DNA of 33,320 bases, taken from NCBI GenBank assembly GCA_016708345.1, contig JADJFX010000028.1, forward strand, positions 1 to 33,320. Reading direction: 5' to 3'. Of the stretch, positions 8,163 to 16,153 are shown piece after piece (the first letter of the stretch is position 1; every line of letters starts with the position of its first letter). The notes under the pieces were generated by a model. That model searched no databases. It was not told where the DNA came from and saw nothing but the letters and a program-made list of their open reading frames with translations. The stretch comes from Candidatus Rhodoferax bjergmarkensis. Lineage in GTDB: Bacteria; Pseudomonadota; Gammaproteobacteria; Burkholderiales; Burkholderiaceae_C. Both the position numbers and the translations under genes were made by a program.

Positions 8163-8950
8163 TTATCGACGCTGCTTTTGCATTTGCGCATTACGCCATT
8201 TCGCATATTCGTCCATCGTCATGTCCTCCGGACGTTTCTGCGTTGAACCGGTCGCTTTGATGGGCTTGACGGGTTCGGGCGCTGCGCTGATGCGTTTCGG
8301 TTCGGGTTTTGCCGCAAGCCTGGCGGCGAGTTTGCCGATCTCCAGAGCCTGTTGCCGTCCTGACAGCGATGCAATCCGCGCACATTCATGCAGGTTTGTC
8401 GCGAGGTGGTACGCCACCTGCGGCCCTTCCTCCATGTCCAGAATCGTTTCGGCCATTTCGGGCTTGAGCAGGTACGGCGGCACTGCCGCTATCACTGCAT
8501 CAAAGTCCGGCGCGGTCGCCCGGATGGACGCGCGCGCTGACTGAAGCTCTCAGCCTTTTCCTGAATCGCGGCCTGTTGTGCGGTCGCTCTCTGGTCGGTG
8601 CTGATCTTCTGTTGTGCAAGGTGTTCAGCTTTCGCGTCCAAATACGTTTCAAGGTCGGCAAAGTCCTGCGGCTGAGGCTCTTTCGGCTGCGGTTGTTGCG
8701 CGGCCAATTTTGCTTCAAGCTCGGCAATGCGGGCATCTCGTTCGTATTTTTGCCGCGTCAGGGTGTCGAATCGTTTTTTGATCCCTTTTGGCAGCTCGGC
8801 TGGTTCATTTTCTGCACCGTCGTCGGTGGCTGAATCTGCTGGCGCTGTCGTTTCAATGGGATCGTCGGCGGATTCCGCCTGTTCTGCTGCGACCGGTTCA
8901 GCAGGCGTGTCGGTCAATGGCGCGTCAATAACGCTGTCTTGTTCAGACAT
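8163..8950 (-). pseudogene. Scaffolding protein, frameshifted in the middle
   Basis: ATG 8950 encodes an acidic N-terminus (MSEQDSVIDAPLTDTPAEP) and then a charged coiled coil (KYERDARIAELEAKLAAQQ). After SFSQRAR at a CGCGCGCG tract (about 8528-8540) the frame goes off and stops at 8492. The natural continuation is in the -1 frame: SIRATAPDFDAVIAAVPPYLLKPEMAETILDMEEGPQVAYHLATN... through KRPEDMTMDEYAKWRNAQMQKQRR to 8163. One added base gives about 262 aa. The C-terminal basic helix is the coat-binding region in P22-type scaffolds (P22 gp8, 303 aa). A GTGA overlap at 8492-8495 could permit a separate C-terminal polypeptide, but the sequence reads as one domain. Scaffold is essential for procapsid assembly, so an indel error is likely. 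Confidence 0.8.
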
Positions 8951-9024
8951 TTGGAGGCTCCGTCGGCACGGCCAGCCTAATAGCGAGGCCGTGTGTGCTG
9001 GGATGGTTCGTCATCTCGACGATT

Positions 9025-9045
9025 CAGGCGGTTTACCGCCGCCTG
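9025..9045 (-). other. Hairpin in the gap between small head gene and scaffold
   Basis: CAGGCGG (9025-9031) pairs with the CCGCC...CTG side (9036-9045) around a TTTA loop, with a perfect GGCGG/CCGCC core. There is no T-run on either side, so it is not a typical terminator. It lies in a 133-bp gap within an otherwise overlapping late operon, so it may tune the expression of scaffold and coat or act as an RNA-processing site. Confidence 0.35.
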
Positions 9046-9083
9046 TCGGTGTAACAGATATTACGCTTACATAATGCGCAACA

Positions 9084-9440
9084 TCAAGTCATTTTGAACG
9101 TGTTGCTGGTCATGGCGGTTACGGTCACCCGGACCGCCACACTAGCCGTCCATCCCGTCGGGGTGAATGTGATGCTGTCGATCGGCTGATTGATCGTAAA
9201 CGATTTCAGCGCCGTCGGGTCGATGTTCAGCGCCGATCCGGTAGACAGGTCGATAACCGACTCGCTGCCGCCCTTGTAGGCCTTGGCCGTAACGGCAGTT
9301 GTTCCAGCCGCAGGAGAGCCGGAAACAAGGTCAAACGAAACATAGTACGCCTCGCATGTCGGATCAGTAGGGGTGATGGTCAGCGCCGAGCCGGACAACA
9401 GATTGCTCTGTCCGACGATGGTCATGGTGCGTTCAGTCAT
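9084..9440 (-). CDS. Small protein between portal and scaffold
   Basis: 118 aa. ATG 9440 overlaps the portal stop as ATGA. The sequence is Ser/Thr-rich and predicted all-beta (LLSGSALTITPTDPTCEAYYVSFDLVSG and SITFTPTGWTASVAVRVTVTAMTSN), which suggests an immunoglobulin-like or jelly-roll fold. I do not recognise the family. Its position within the head-assembly genes suggests a capsid decoration or head-completion protein. There is no signal peptide or membrane segment. Confidence 0.6.
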   Translation of the reverse strand: MTERTMTIVGQSNLLSGSALTITPTDPTCEAYYVSFDLVSGSPAAGTTAVTAKAYKGGSESVIDLSTGSALNIDPTALKSFTINQPIDSITFTPTGWTASVAVRVTVTAMTSNTFKMT

Positions 9441-11569
9441 TGCGGCAACTCCTCCGGCTCGTTGCCGGTGATCTCGGGGATGTTGGGGATTTCTTCAATC
9501 AGTTCGGGCGGAATCTGTTCCATCATTTCCGGCGGCAGTTCTTCCGGCATTCCCATATGCATGCCGCCTTCCATGTCCGGCAGTTCCCGCTCCATTTCCA
9601 TGCCTTCCGGCTCTTCGGTCACGTCCGGCGCACTTGCTGCCATTTCCATCCACTGTTGCGCCAGAATCTGCGCAGCCTGTTGAGCAACAGCAGATGTGTC
9701 CGGATTGGCTGCGGCAATCTTGGCGGCCTCAATCGCGGCCTTCACGTCGATTTCGTATTGACGCAACCGGCGGTCTTCGTCCTTGTCCTCCAGTTCATCT
9801 TGCAGCTTCTCGATCTCAGCCTTTTGCTGCTCGATAAGCTGCATCCCTTGGTCAATCTGCGCTTGCAGTTCCGGCGGTATCTGCTGGCCTTCACCTTCCT
9901 GTTCTGCTTGCAGAATCTGCGGAGGTAGCATCAGCTTGAGCCGGTCGGCGATCTCTTCCGCGCCCTCCCAGTCCATGGCCTTGACCATCAGGTCGCCGGC
10001 AACTTGCATGATGGCCGGGTTCATCCGGGCGATTTCCACCATGTTATTGAGAGCCTCCACCCGTTTTGTAGCAAACGACGGGCCGGATTCAACAATCACG
10101 TCATAACGCCCAAACGACATATCATTGATGATAGTCGTCCCTCCCATGCCGTCGCCAACTACGCGATTGATGGCGACCTGCTCATTACTGGCATCCGGCC
10201 CAAGCACGCGCACAACTCGCTCGGAATCGTAAATTTTCGGGATTAGCTCCACGAGTATTTTTCCGGTGTAGCGGATGGCGCGGTTGAGGTTGTCCACCCA
10301 GAGAAACGTTGCGGTGTCGCCCTCTCGTTGGCGGGCGAGGATGGCGCGCCCACTGGACTCGGTTCCGCCCTCGCCCAGACTGGCGTTGAACAGGCCGGTC
10401 GTGGCCTTGATCTCATCGACGCAAACCGCCGACGCGTTGGCGTAGGCTGTCGGAATCTGCGGTGGCTGGATCTGATGCGGCATCGGTGCCTGTGAGTTGG
10501 CATTGTACCGGACATAGGGCATCGGCACGGTATTGAGGTTGCCCCACTCCTGTTCCAGCCCCTCAACCTGATCGTCCGCGACAAGAAACGGAGATTTCGG
10601 CGCTAGGGCAATGTTTTCTGTCTCCATCGCCCGCCAGTAGTTATACATCCGCTGCGCATCGATGGCGTTGCGGACAATGCCGCGATAGTCCGTCTTGTTG
10701 TTGATGCGGTATTCCTCGCCGGTAACGATGGCAAACGGAAACATGGTTCCGGGCCACTCCTGCGGATCTTCGATGAATGTCCACCCGGCCATCGTGGCGC
10801 GCCTGACACTGACTGACTCAACGTCGCGCTGGCGGACAACGGTCAGGCCGGTGATTTTTTTGTCGGTGACCGTGCCATCCTCCAACAGGTAGATCGTTTT
10901 TTTCGTCCGCTCCTTGAACCAGTATTCAGCCACACGGACGGAATCGCGATCCAGCCAACCAGGCATGGCGTCGGATGTGGCAAAGTCGCTCAAGTCCTGA
11001 TCCGGCCATTTGTGCTTGAACTCCTCCTTGCTGATGTCGTACTCGTAGAATAACCACTCGGCGTCCGAGAAGTCTGACCGCTCCGCATTCGGATCCAGCG
11101 TGATACTGAGCGGCTCGCGGATGCGCTCAATCAGGATGTGCTGCTCGAATGCGTCGTCACTGACGTAATCGGTGCATACCCGCCACGCGCCAAAGCCGCA
11201 GATTACAGCCGACTCGAACGCCGTGTCATAGGCATCCGGTGCGCTGCTGACGTACTCGATGTTGCGGATGAGACCCTCGTAGATCTCAGCAATCTCAACG
11301 TCGCCATCCTCTGCCGGATATATTTTGATACTTGGCTTGTTTTGGCGTGCATCGCCGATGATCTGGCGGGCGAATACTGGCAGGCGGTTGATTGTCAGCA
11401 CGGGACGGCGCTGTATCTCCCGGTTGTTGCGGTCGGCTGGCAACCACTGATCGCCGGCGAAAAACTCCCTGTCCTCTCGGGCCGCCTTCCGCCAGTTGCC
11501 CCAGTAGCTGGACGCCTGCTCGTACCGCTCACGCGCCTTGGCAAACGCGTCTTGATTCTTGTCCGTCAT
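9437..11569 (-). CDS. Portal protein, P22 gp1 family
   Basis: 710 aa, close to P22 gp1 (725 aa). The N-terminal YEQASSYWGNWRKAAREDREFFAGDQW and INRLPVFARQIIGDARQNKPSIKIYPAEDGD are hallmark portal wing sequences of this family. The central region carries IDAQRMYNYWRAMETENIALAPKSPF and the crown region ESSGRAILARQREGDTATFLWVDNLNRAIR. The last 180 residues are a long coiled coil (LIEQQKAEIEKLQDELEDKDEDRRLRQ) and then a Met/Glu/Pro-rich acidic tail. That corresponds to the C-terminal barrel that extends into the head of P22-type portals. Twelve copies form the DNA channel and terminase dock. ATG 11569 lies 25 bp after TerL. Confidence 0.95.
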   Translation of the reverse strand: MTDKNQDAFAKARERYEQASSYWGNWRKAAREDREFFAGDQWLPADRNNREIQRRPVLTINRLPVFARQIIGDARQNKPSIKIYPAEDGDVEIAEIYEGLIRNIEYVSSAPDAYDTAFESAVICGFGAWRVCTDYVSDDAFEQHILIERIREPLSITLDPNAERSDFSDAEWLFYEYDISKEEFKHKWPDQDLSDFATSDAMPGWLDRDSVRVAEYWFKERTKKTIYLLEDGTVTDKKITGLTVVRQRDVESVSVRRATMAGWTFIEDPQEWPGTMFPFAIVTGEEYRINNKTDYRGIVRNAIDAQRMYNYWRAMETENIALAPKSPFLVADDQVEGLEQEWGNLNTVPMPYVRYNANSQAPMPHQIQPPQIPTAYANASAVCVDEIKATTGLFNASLGEGGTESSGRAILARQREGDTATFLWVDNLNRAIRYTGKILVELIPKIYDSERVVRVLGPDASNEQVAINRVVGDGMGGTTIINDMSFGRYDVIVESGPSFATKRVEALNNMVEIARMNPAIMQVAGDLMVKAMDWEGAEEIADRLKLMLPPQILQAEQEGEGQQIPPELQAQIDQGMQLIEQQKAEIEKLQDELEDKDEDRRLRQYEIDVKAAIEAAKIAAANPDTSAVAQQAAQILAQQWMEMAASAPDVTEEPEGMEMERELPDMEGGMHMGMPEELPPEMMEQIPPELIEEIPNIPEITGNEPEELPQ

Positions 11570-11594
11570 CGGTAACCCCTGAGCCTCTCGGCTA

Positions 11595-12857
11595 TCAACT
11601 CATCCAGCTGCCGCCGCCGACGTTTCGCGGCTTTGGTTGCCTTGGTGTTTCGGATCGATCCTTCCACCCCACGGCGAAATAGCGCCATGCGTCGGCGGCA
11701 TGACTTGACCAGTCGTGAGCCGGATTGCGCTTGCTGCCGCCGTCGGTGTTTTCATCGTAGTGGTAGTATTCTAGAGACCGGATGCCGTCGGCGCACCTTT
11801 TTTCATCAATCCAGACAGTCGAGAACATTGATCGCGCTGTCTTGATGCCGTTATCAATGCCGATTTGCGGGACAATTTTGCATTTGAGTCCCAACTCTCG
11901 CAGCATTTCCAGCGTGGTTTTGCCCGTCCCCAAGTTGCCGTGGCTCGCATCATGCAAAAAATAATACATGTCGTAGACGTATTCTTTTGCCTGCAACGCC
12001 TTGGCGTAGTGGGCCAATGTTTTGCGGTTGTCCTGCAAAAAATCGATAACCCGCAGCTGCATCCCGACGGATTGCACAAACCAGATGGCCGTGTTGTCAC
12101 CCCACCCCAAATCCCAAAACGTGGAAACGGGCTTGGTCGGCTCATACGGCACAGTAGTTATCCTACCCTCCTCGCGCATCCGGCGCATCTCATCTGCATA
12201 GACGGCACCATCCAGTACGCGCATACAATGGCCTTCCCAGATGTGCAGGTATAGATCGCGACTTCCGCCGGATTCCATGGCGGCGCGTTCGTTTTCCAGC
12301 ACAGCCGGAAACCACGGATTATCCCGCCAGTTGACGGCCACAATCACCGCGCCGGATGGCGGACTGGCGATGAATCGCTGGTAAGTGGGGTCGGTCTCCA
12401 GGTGCGGATTGAACGTCACCCAGATTTCCGAGTTTTCGGCGCGGATCGTCGGGATGAGTACGCGCCAGGACTCGTCCGATACTTTTTCGGCCTCCTCAAC
12501 CCAGCAAACATCGATACCCTCCATCGATTTGATGCTGTTGATGTTGTGGCGCAGACCCTCAAAGATGAATTGAGTCCCGTTTGCGCCCCGGATTGTCGTT
12601 TTCTGGATCTCGTAAAACGCGGACAAACCGAGATCGGATATCTGGTCGGACAGCAGTTTGTGGACGGACTCAAGAATTGAGTTTTGCACTTCGCGGGTGC
12701 AGAGAATGCGCATCGGTTTCTGCGCGGCGAGGATGAGCAGGGCGCGGGCAACTCCCCAGGATTTTCCGGAACCTCGCCCTCCGTGCAGGATTTTGTACCG
12801 GGATGGCTTGAATAGGCATTGCAGTTTGACGGGAAATTGCGCGTTAACCTGGCTCAT
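11595..12857 (-). CDS. terL: Terminase large subunit (ATPase-nuclease)
   Basis: 420 aa. The N-terminal packaging ATPase has Walker A GGRGSGKS at residues 26-33 and Walker B IDVCWVEEAE at 115-124. The coupling motif region is IWVTFNPH near 145-151. The C-terminal RNase H-fold nuclease has the acidic positions in FWDLGWGDNTA (D249), FLHDASHG (D303) and HAADAWRY (D389). This is the PBSX/Terminase_3 class commonly paired with P22-like heads. It packages DNA into the procapsid through the portal and cuts the concatemer. The ATG overlaps the small-terminase end by 14 bp, so the two are probably translationally coupled. Confidence 0.94.
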   Translation of the reverse strand: MSQVNAQFPVKLQCLFKPSRYKILHGGRGSGKSWGVARALLILAAQKPMRILCTREVQNSILESVHKLLSDQISDLGLSAFYEIQKTTIRGANGTQFIFEGLRHNINSIKSMEGIDVCWVEEAEKVSDESWRVLIPTIRAENSEIWVTFNPHLETDPTYQRFIASPPSGAVIVAVNWRDNPWFPAVLENERAAMESGGSRDLYLHIWEGHCMRVLDGAVYADEMRRMREEGRITTVPYEPTKPVSTFWDLGWGDNTAIWFVQSVGMQLRVIDFLQDNRKTLAHYAKALQAKEYVYDMYYFLHDASHGNLGTGKTTLEMLRELGLKCKIVPQIGIDNGIKTARSMFSTVWIDEKRCADGIRSLEYYHYDENTDGGSKRNPAHDWSSHAADAWRYFAVGWKDRSETPRQPKPRNVGGGSWMS

Positions 12858-13233
12858 GGAATGTGACCGAAATGCTGACCGCCTGTTCTATCGGGCCGCC
12901 GCCTTCACCAGTAAGCTCTGTTTTATCCTTCCAGCCGAAGCGGTTCTTCATGTTGAATATCCACACTGTCGAATTACCATCAAGGCCCATTGCCATTTCC
13001 CGGCCCCGCTCCTCCCACCAGTGCTCGCAAAGCGCCTTGGCCTCCTTTACGGTTTCACGAAAATCCTCGGAATCCTCAAGCAATGTCTCCCATGCTGACA
13101 TGCCGATACCCAATTTGCAGCGGATAGTTACGGCGGATTGCCCGTCCTGCCCGCACCGGCGAACGATTTCATGCCAGTCATCCGGCAGGACTGAGGTGGT
13201 GGTGCGCGGACGACCTACAGGGTTTGCCATCAT
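12844..13233 (-). CDS. terS: Terminase small subunit
   Basis: 129 aa from ATG 13233, which overlaps the upstream holin-like stop as ATGA and has GGAGGGGGAG as Shine-Dalgarno. A start at 13245 would add four residues and lacks that context. It begins MANPVGRPRT and continues with a helix-turn-helix-like region (QSAVTIRCKLGIGMSAWETLLEDSEDFRETVKEAKALCEHWWEERGR). It then carries STVWIFNMKNRFGWKDKTELTG, a signature I recognise from small terminases and phage DNA-packaging proteins. It binds the pac/cos site and loads TerL. Direct adjacency to TerL supports the call. Confidence 0.88.
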   Translation of the reverse strand: MMANPVGRPRTTTSVLPDDWHEIVRRCGQDGQSAVTIRCKLGIGMSAWETLLEDSEDFRETVKEAKALCEHWWEERGREMAMGLDGNSTVWIFNMKNRFGWKDKTELTGEGGGPIEQAVSISVTFHEPG

Positions 13234-13442
13234 CTCCCCCTCCACATCTGACGCAGCTTCGGCATCAGCAGGACGATCTGGATGACCGTGTAGATGATGG
13301 TCAGCGCAATCAGCCAGTCCTGCAACGGGTAGCCAGCAATCACCATGCCGGATACTACAACCGGCGGCGTAACCTTGGCCGTCACCGTGCCCACCTCCGC
13401 TACGTGTTGGACATGCTGTACATGCTCAGTTTTGTCCAGCAT
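13230..13442 (-). CDS. Holin-like small membrane protein
   Basis: 70 aa with one long transmembrane segment, GYPLQDWLIALTIIYTVIQIVLLM (about residues 38-61). The N-terminus is polar (VQHVQHVAEVGTVTAKVTPPV) and the C-terminus positively charged (PKLRQMWRGR), as in type II phage holins. It lies beside the endolysin and a second small membrane protein, the usual lysis cassette position just before terminase in several podoviruses. The stop overlaps the TerS start. The holin call rests on topology and context. Confidence 0.72.
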   Translation of the reverse strand: MLDKTEHVQHVQHVAEVGTVTAKVTPPVVVSGMVIAGYPLQDWLIALTIIYTVIQIVLLMPKLRQMWRGR

Positions 13443-13626
13443 TGCCCGCGCCCTTGGTACTATCCTCAGACAGGATCAGCTTCAGCCCGGCGGATACACC
13501 GGCCAGTGCCGACAGGTAGGCGGCGTAGGCCGGGAAGACTGGCGTCAGTGCCAGCGCCACCAAGCCGATACCCGACCATGTGGACTGGCGTTTGAGCTTG
13601 TCCTTGATGCGGGCGGTTGTGCTCAT
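13426..13626 (-). CDS. Second small membrane protein of the lysis cassette
   Basis: 66 aa. The N-terminus is basic (MSTTARIKDKLKRQST), followed by a hydrophobic stretch WSGIGLVALALTPVFPAYAAYLSALAGVSAGLKLIL, long enough for one or two membrane passes, and a short polar tail. It overlaps the endolysin stop and the start of the other holin-like gene. It could be a holin, an antiholin or a pinholin partner. I cannot tell which of the two proteins makes the lethal hole. Confidence 0.6.
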   Translation of the reverse strand: MSTTARIKDKLKRQSTWSGIGLVALALTPVFPAYAAYLSALAGVSAGLKLILSEDSTKGAGNAGQN

Positions 13627-14063
13627 GCGTCACCTCGGAGTGTCTTTCCGGATTGCAGGTCAGCCAATGTCAGCCCGCCGGGTGTATTGAAAATGCGGGA
13701 ACTCGGGAACCGTTTCCAGTCTCCCGGCCCATTCCAGCCTGCATGATTTCCGATGTCGCCGATTTTGCGCCAGGAGTCGCCAGCGTCGCCGGTTGTAGCC
13801 CAGCAGGGTTTGCCGTGAACGATTGGGACAATATCAAACGCCAGACGCCAGTTATGCCAGCTCTGCCCGCCTTTGGCGTTGGTTACGACCGGGCCAACAG
13901 CGCCGCCTCGTCCCTGTGCGTAGAGTTTGTCTTGGCTGGCATTGTCGCGGTAGGTGCTGGTGATGAGCAGCGTGATGCCGTCCGCATCGCAGGCGGAAAT
14001 CATGGCCAGGGCGCGGCGCTTGACGGCGGGATGCAGGTCGTTGAGGTCACGCGATGAAATCAT
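13623..14063 (-). pseudogene. Endolysin, M15-family L-alanyl-D-glutamate peptidase; catalytic end scrambled by indels
   Basis: 146 aa in the open frame. Peptidase M15 features are clear: LLITSTYRDNASQDKLYAQGR, then the first metal-binding motif S-W-H-x6-D (H70, D77). The expected third zinc ligand (PHFQ) is absent from this frame, which reads SSRIFNTPGG. The -1 frame across about 13680-13737 instead reads LEWAGRLETVPEFPHFQYT, exactly the missing end of the active site, and GGLTLADLQSGKTL follows back in the original frame. Two compensating indels therefore hide the His. Corrected, this would be a normal zinc peptidase that cuts peptidoglycan stem peptides at lysis. No signal peptide is present, so it depends on the neighbouring holin candidates. 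The start overlaps the upstream stop as ATGA. Confidence 0.82.
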
Positions 14064-14293
14064 GTTGGCCTCGGAATAAAAACCCGGATGGCTCCGGGAA
14101 GGGGATGATTGGATATTATCCCTCGTCCGGATTGTTTGGCAAGTCTGGCTTTTTTACATCGCTGGCGAACGGAGTGCCAAGCCCTAGCCATCGGCAGCCG
14201 CAAAGTTTTACAGGGGCAAACGTCGTAACCAAGGCATGGCGGCTCATCCTGGCCGAACAACTCCGGCTGCATCAGTTCAGTATTGGCCGACAT
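14060..14293 (-). CDS. Small hypothetical protein upstream of endolysin
   Basis: 77 aa from ATG 14293, preceded by GAGGGTGAC as Shine-Dalgarno; an in-frame GTG seven codons earlier is less likely. It starts MSANTELMQPELFGQDEPPCLGYDVCPC, with three Cys in 11 residues, and ends with a basic segment and IRVFIPRPT. The Cys cluster might bind a metal. It overlaps the upstream gene by 22 bp and couples to the endolysin start. I do not recognise the family. Confidence 0.5.
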   Translation of the reverse strand: MSANTELMQPELFGQDEPPCLGYDVCPCKTLRLPMARAWHSVRQRCKKARLAKQSGRGIISNHPLPGAIRVFIPRPT

Positions 14294-14574
14294 GTCACCC
14301 TCGCAAAATACCATTTCCGCCCTGCAATTCGGTCGTTCAGATGCTTGTACATGTCCGCCGTAAAATCGGTTGGCATGGCGCGCTTAGCCTCAAACTTGAC
14401 CACGTCTTCCCGTATCAGGTCGCCGTCTTCGTACCGGATGACGGCGGAAACTTTCCAGTTATGCGGCTTCGTGCAGTATTTCGCGCAGCCGTTTTCGTGA
14501 CGGATTGGGCCTTCGATGCCGGACGGGGTGACGCGAAAAGCGGCGAAGGGTTGGTATTGGAGTGGTTTTTTCAT
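14272..14574 (-). CDS. Conserved-looking small phage protein
   Basis: 100 aa from ATG 14574, which overlaps the DUF1064 stop as ATGA with GGGAAGAACT upstream. Sequence features include CAKYCTKPHNWKVSAVIRYEDGDLIREDVVKFEAKRAMP and MYKHLNDRIAGRKWYFARVTCRP. These suggest a compact alpha/beta domain. No catalytic signature is seen and I do not recognise the family. Position between DUF1064 and lysis genes suggests middle or late expression. Confidence 0.55.
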   Translation of the reverse strand: MKKPLQYQPFAAFRVTPSGIEGPIRHENGCAKYCTKPHNWKVSAVIRYEDGDLIREDVVKFEAKRAMPTDFTADMYKHLNDRIAGRKWYFARVTCRPILN

Positions 14575-14963
14575 AGTTCTTCCCGCTCCCATCCAGCACG
14601 GAATCCGCCCTGTTTCGGCCAGACCACGACGAGCGGAAACGGGAACTTTTCAGCGCACACGCGCAGCTTCACTTTTGCGTCATCCTCTGCCCGATACCCT
14701 CCGGCAGAGTTGCGCGCCTTGACCTCGTGTATCTCAATCCGGCCATCGGGGAACAAGACCATAAAATCCGGGTAGTAGTGACACTTTGCCGCAACCTTCA
14801 GCCCGACACACTCAAACCACCACAAAGCCACCTCTCCGGCGATTTGAGACGCCTTCAGGTGTTCAGCGTAGGCTGACTCGGTTTTGTTCATTTCCCCGGC
14901 TTTAAGGCGGCCTATGGCGCGATTACGTGGCATTTGCCTGGTATGGCCTCGGGAGAACGTCAT
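14571..14963 (-). CDS. DUF1064 protein, PD-(D/E)XK-like nuclease fold
   Basis: 130 aa from ATG 14963, chosen because it overlaps the DUF3310 stop as ATGA; upstream in-frame starts lie inside that gene. The core YYPDFMVLFPDGRIEIHEVKARNSAGGYRAEDDAKVKLRVCAEKFPFPLVVVW has the PD-x-n-E-x-K pattern (D in YPDF, then E-V-K) of the DUF1064 family. Members occur widely in phage replication regions and are predicted endonucleases, possibly Holliday-junction resolvase-like. Substrate and role here are inferred from fold. Confidence 0.78.
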   Translation of the reverse strand: MTFSRGHTRQMPRNRAIGRLKAGEMNKTESAYAEHLKASQIAGEVALWWFECVGLKVAAKCHYYPDFMVLFPDGRIEIHEVKARNSAGGYRAEDDAKVKLRVCAEKFPFPLVVVWPKQGGFRAGWEREEL

Positions 14964-15325
14964 GGTTGCTCCCCGATATGCTCCATCAACGCCTGTTCCG
15001 CAGTTTTCAGCGCAAACGTTCCAGCTGTGCACAGGCTGAGATAACAAAGCGCCTCCCAGGTTTCCGGCGTGGCGTCCAGTATTTTCCGCAGCGCCCGGCG
15101 GCGGTATTCGTTCGGATTGACAATGCGGCCTTTGTGCTTGATTTCGTCGCGGATGTACCAGAGCGCCTTTTGCAGGTCTTGAGCCGGTGCGCCTTTGCTC
15201 CTGTGCCGGAAAATGTACTTGAAGGCATTGCCCCGGTTAAAGCTCAGATGGCGCGTGACCTGGATACATTCGATTCCGGAGGCATGTCCGCAGTAGTGGG
15301 CGGGGTTGTTTACGGGGTCTGTCAT
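14960..15325 (-). CDS. DUF3310 protein (T7 gp1.7-like domain)
   Basis: 121 aa. It starts MTDPVNNPAHYCGHASGIECIQVTRHLSFNRGNAFKYIFRHRSKGAPAQDLQKALWYI, a very clear DUF3310 pattern: the NPxHY start, the G-NAxKYIxR segment and the DLxKAxWYI helix. The domain occurs in T7 gp1.7, a nucleotide kinase acting on dTMP and dGMP. Here the domain is followed by a further helical part (RRRALRKILDATPETWEALCYLSLC). A nucleotide-pool role is plausible but not shown. The start overlaps the previous stop. Confidence 0.85.
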   Translation of the reverse strand: MTDPVNNPAHYCGHASGIECIQVTRHLSFNRGNAFKYIFRHRSKGAPAQDLQKALWYIRDEIKHKGRIVNPNEYRRRALRKILDATPETWEALCYLSLCTAGTFALKTAEQALMEHIGEQP

Positions 15326-15675
15326 TGCGGTACTCCCCAGTGATGTTTTTTAACCTGGTTCGTGACGTACAACTCAAGCGCATCTGCACGGCTGACCTCG
15401 TGGCTTCGGACGTACTGCTTGACGGCGAAATAGCTCAGGCCGTGCGTTTTGCAGTGCTGGACCATGCTGGCCGTCACGCCGCGAAACTCAAAACTATGCA
15501 CCGGTTTTTTCTGGATTCCGTTGCGGACAAACATCCGATGCGCAGCCTGATGCGTCATGTTTGACAGCAGGCCGATGGTTTCCCACTTCCCGCCTGATTG
15601 CTCCAGTAGCTCAGCAAGCACTTGCGGAACCGGCTTGCCCGTCCGCGCTGACTCGCGCTGTTCCCATGCTCTCAT
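15322..15675 (-). CDS. Putative DNA-binding protein with two helix-turn-helix-like segments
   Basis: 117 aa from ATG 15675, with GGGGAT about 9 nt upstream and 47 bp after the RMF-like gene; a GTG at 15762 would overlap that gene and is less likely. Two segments look like helix-turn-helix units: KWETIGLLSNMTHQAAHRMFVRNG (about residues 30-53) and MVQHCKTHGLSYFAVKQYVRSHEVSRADAL (about 71-100). It is the second gene behind the operator-controlled promoter at 15947-15975. A role as middle or late transcription regulator is therefore plausible. I do not recognise the family. Confidence 0.5.
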   Translation of the reverse strand: MRAWEQRESARTGKPVPQVLAELLEQSGGKWETIGLLSNMTHQAAHRMFVRNGIQKKPVHSFEFRGVTASMVQHCKTHGLSYFAVKQYVRSHEVSRADALELYVTNQVKKHHWGVPQ

Positions 15676-15722
15676 GGCTAAATCCCCGTTGTTTGGAGCG
15701 GGCTGGCCGCTCCGTGTTGTTT

Positions 15723-15911
15723 TTAGGCCGCCAGGCTTGCTTGAGTCCAGCCAGAAATCCACGCTTTCATTTCCTGCGCGCTGCGCTTGTCGCCAATCGT
15801 GCGGCCCTTGAGCATGTCCATCATGTTTCCATCAAGGCAAGGCGCGCACTTGATGCCGGAAGCGAAAGCGATTGCGCCGAAGGTCTTAGCTGCTTGGGTG
15901 TTTGCGTTCAT
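15723..15911 (-). CDS. Ribosome modulation factor (RMF)-like small protein
   Basis: 62 aa from ATG 15911 with GGAGCAACACC as Shine-Dalgarno. The pattern AFASGIKCAPCLDGNMMDML ... MKAWISGWTQASLAA resembles the RMF family: an A/G-x2-G-I start, a Cys-rich turn and a terminal W-x-x-G-W-x-x-A. Such small proteins are frequent in phages of Gram-negative hosts. Host RMF inactivates ribosomes as 100S dimers; whether the phage version acts on ribosomes is unknown. It is the first gene after the repressor-type promoter at 15947-15975. Confidence 0.55.
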   Translation of the reverse strand: MNANTQAAKTFGAIAFASGIKCAPCLDGNMMDMLKGRTIGDKRSAQEMKAWISGWTQASLAA

Positions 15912-15946
15912 GGTGTTGCTCCGGTCTGCCTGTTTGGTATGCCCCA

Positions 15947-15975
15947 AGTATTGCACTAGCATTATTCACCGTCAA
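15947..15975 (-). promoter_or_regulatory. Operator-controlled promoter P3
   Basis: On the minus strand TTGACG (15975-15970) and AATACT (15952-15947) are separated by exactly 17 bp. A palindrome TATTGC-acta-GCATTA (15949-15964) overlaps the -10 element. The same layout recurs at 22169-22198 and 24985-25013. It lies 36 bp before the start of the RMF-like gene and at the end of the preceding gene. It would drive that gene, the HTH-like protein and the nucleotide/lysis/packaging genes beyond. It is probably repressed by the Cro-like protein. Confidence 0.7.
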
Positions 15976-16153
15976 CCACTTTCCCCGTAATCCGCTCGAA
16001 AATAACCCGGCTGACGTACTCCGCGAATCCGACCGGGTCAGTCTTGGCCCGTTCGCGCATACCCTGCGCCGTCTTTTCGGACAGCGCGGGGCAGTAGTGG
16101 CCTTGTTCGAGTTGGCATAGGCGGCAGGTGACGAGGTGGCGGTGAAGGCTCAA
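15962..16153 (-). CDS. Small Cys/His-rich protein
   Basis: 63 aa from a TTG at 16153, which overlaps the preceding TGA as TTGA. The N-terminus carries H-x-x-x-x-C-x-x-C-x-x-x-x-x-H-x-C (HLVTCRLCQLEQGHYCP), a probable zinc-binding knuckle. It is followed by a helical part (DPVGFAEYVSRVIFERITGK). The TTG start and small size lower confidence, but coupling and the Cys/His pattern support it. Confidence 0.5.
   Translation of the reverse strand: MSLHRHLVTCRLCQLEQGHYCPALSEKTAQGMRERAKTDPVGFAEYVSRVIFERITGKVVDGE

Noticed and set aside
8492..8495. Two separate scaffold genes coupled by GTGA
   Set aside because: The C-terminal frame has family-like sequence (APDFDAV) upstream of the GTG, so one interrupted gene explains the data better.
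9025..9045. Intrinsic terminator between small head gene and scaffold
   Set aside because: No U-run follows the hairpin on either strand, and coat and scaffold must be expressed from the same operon.
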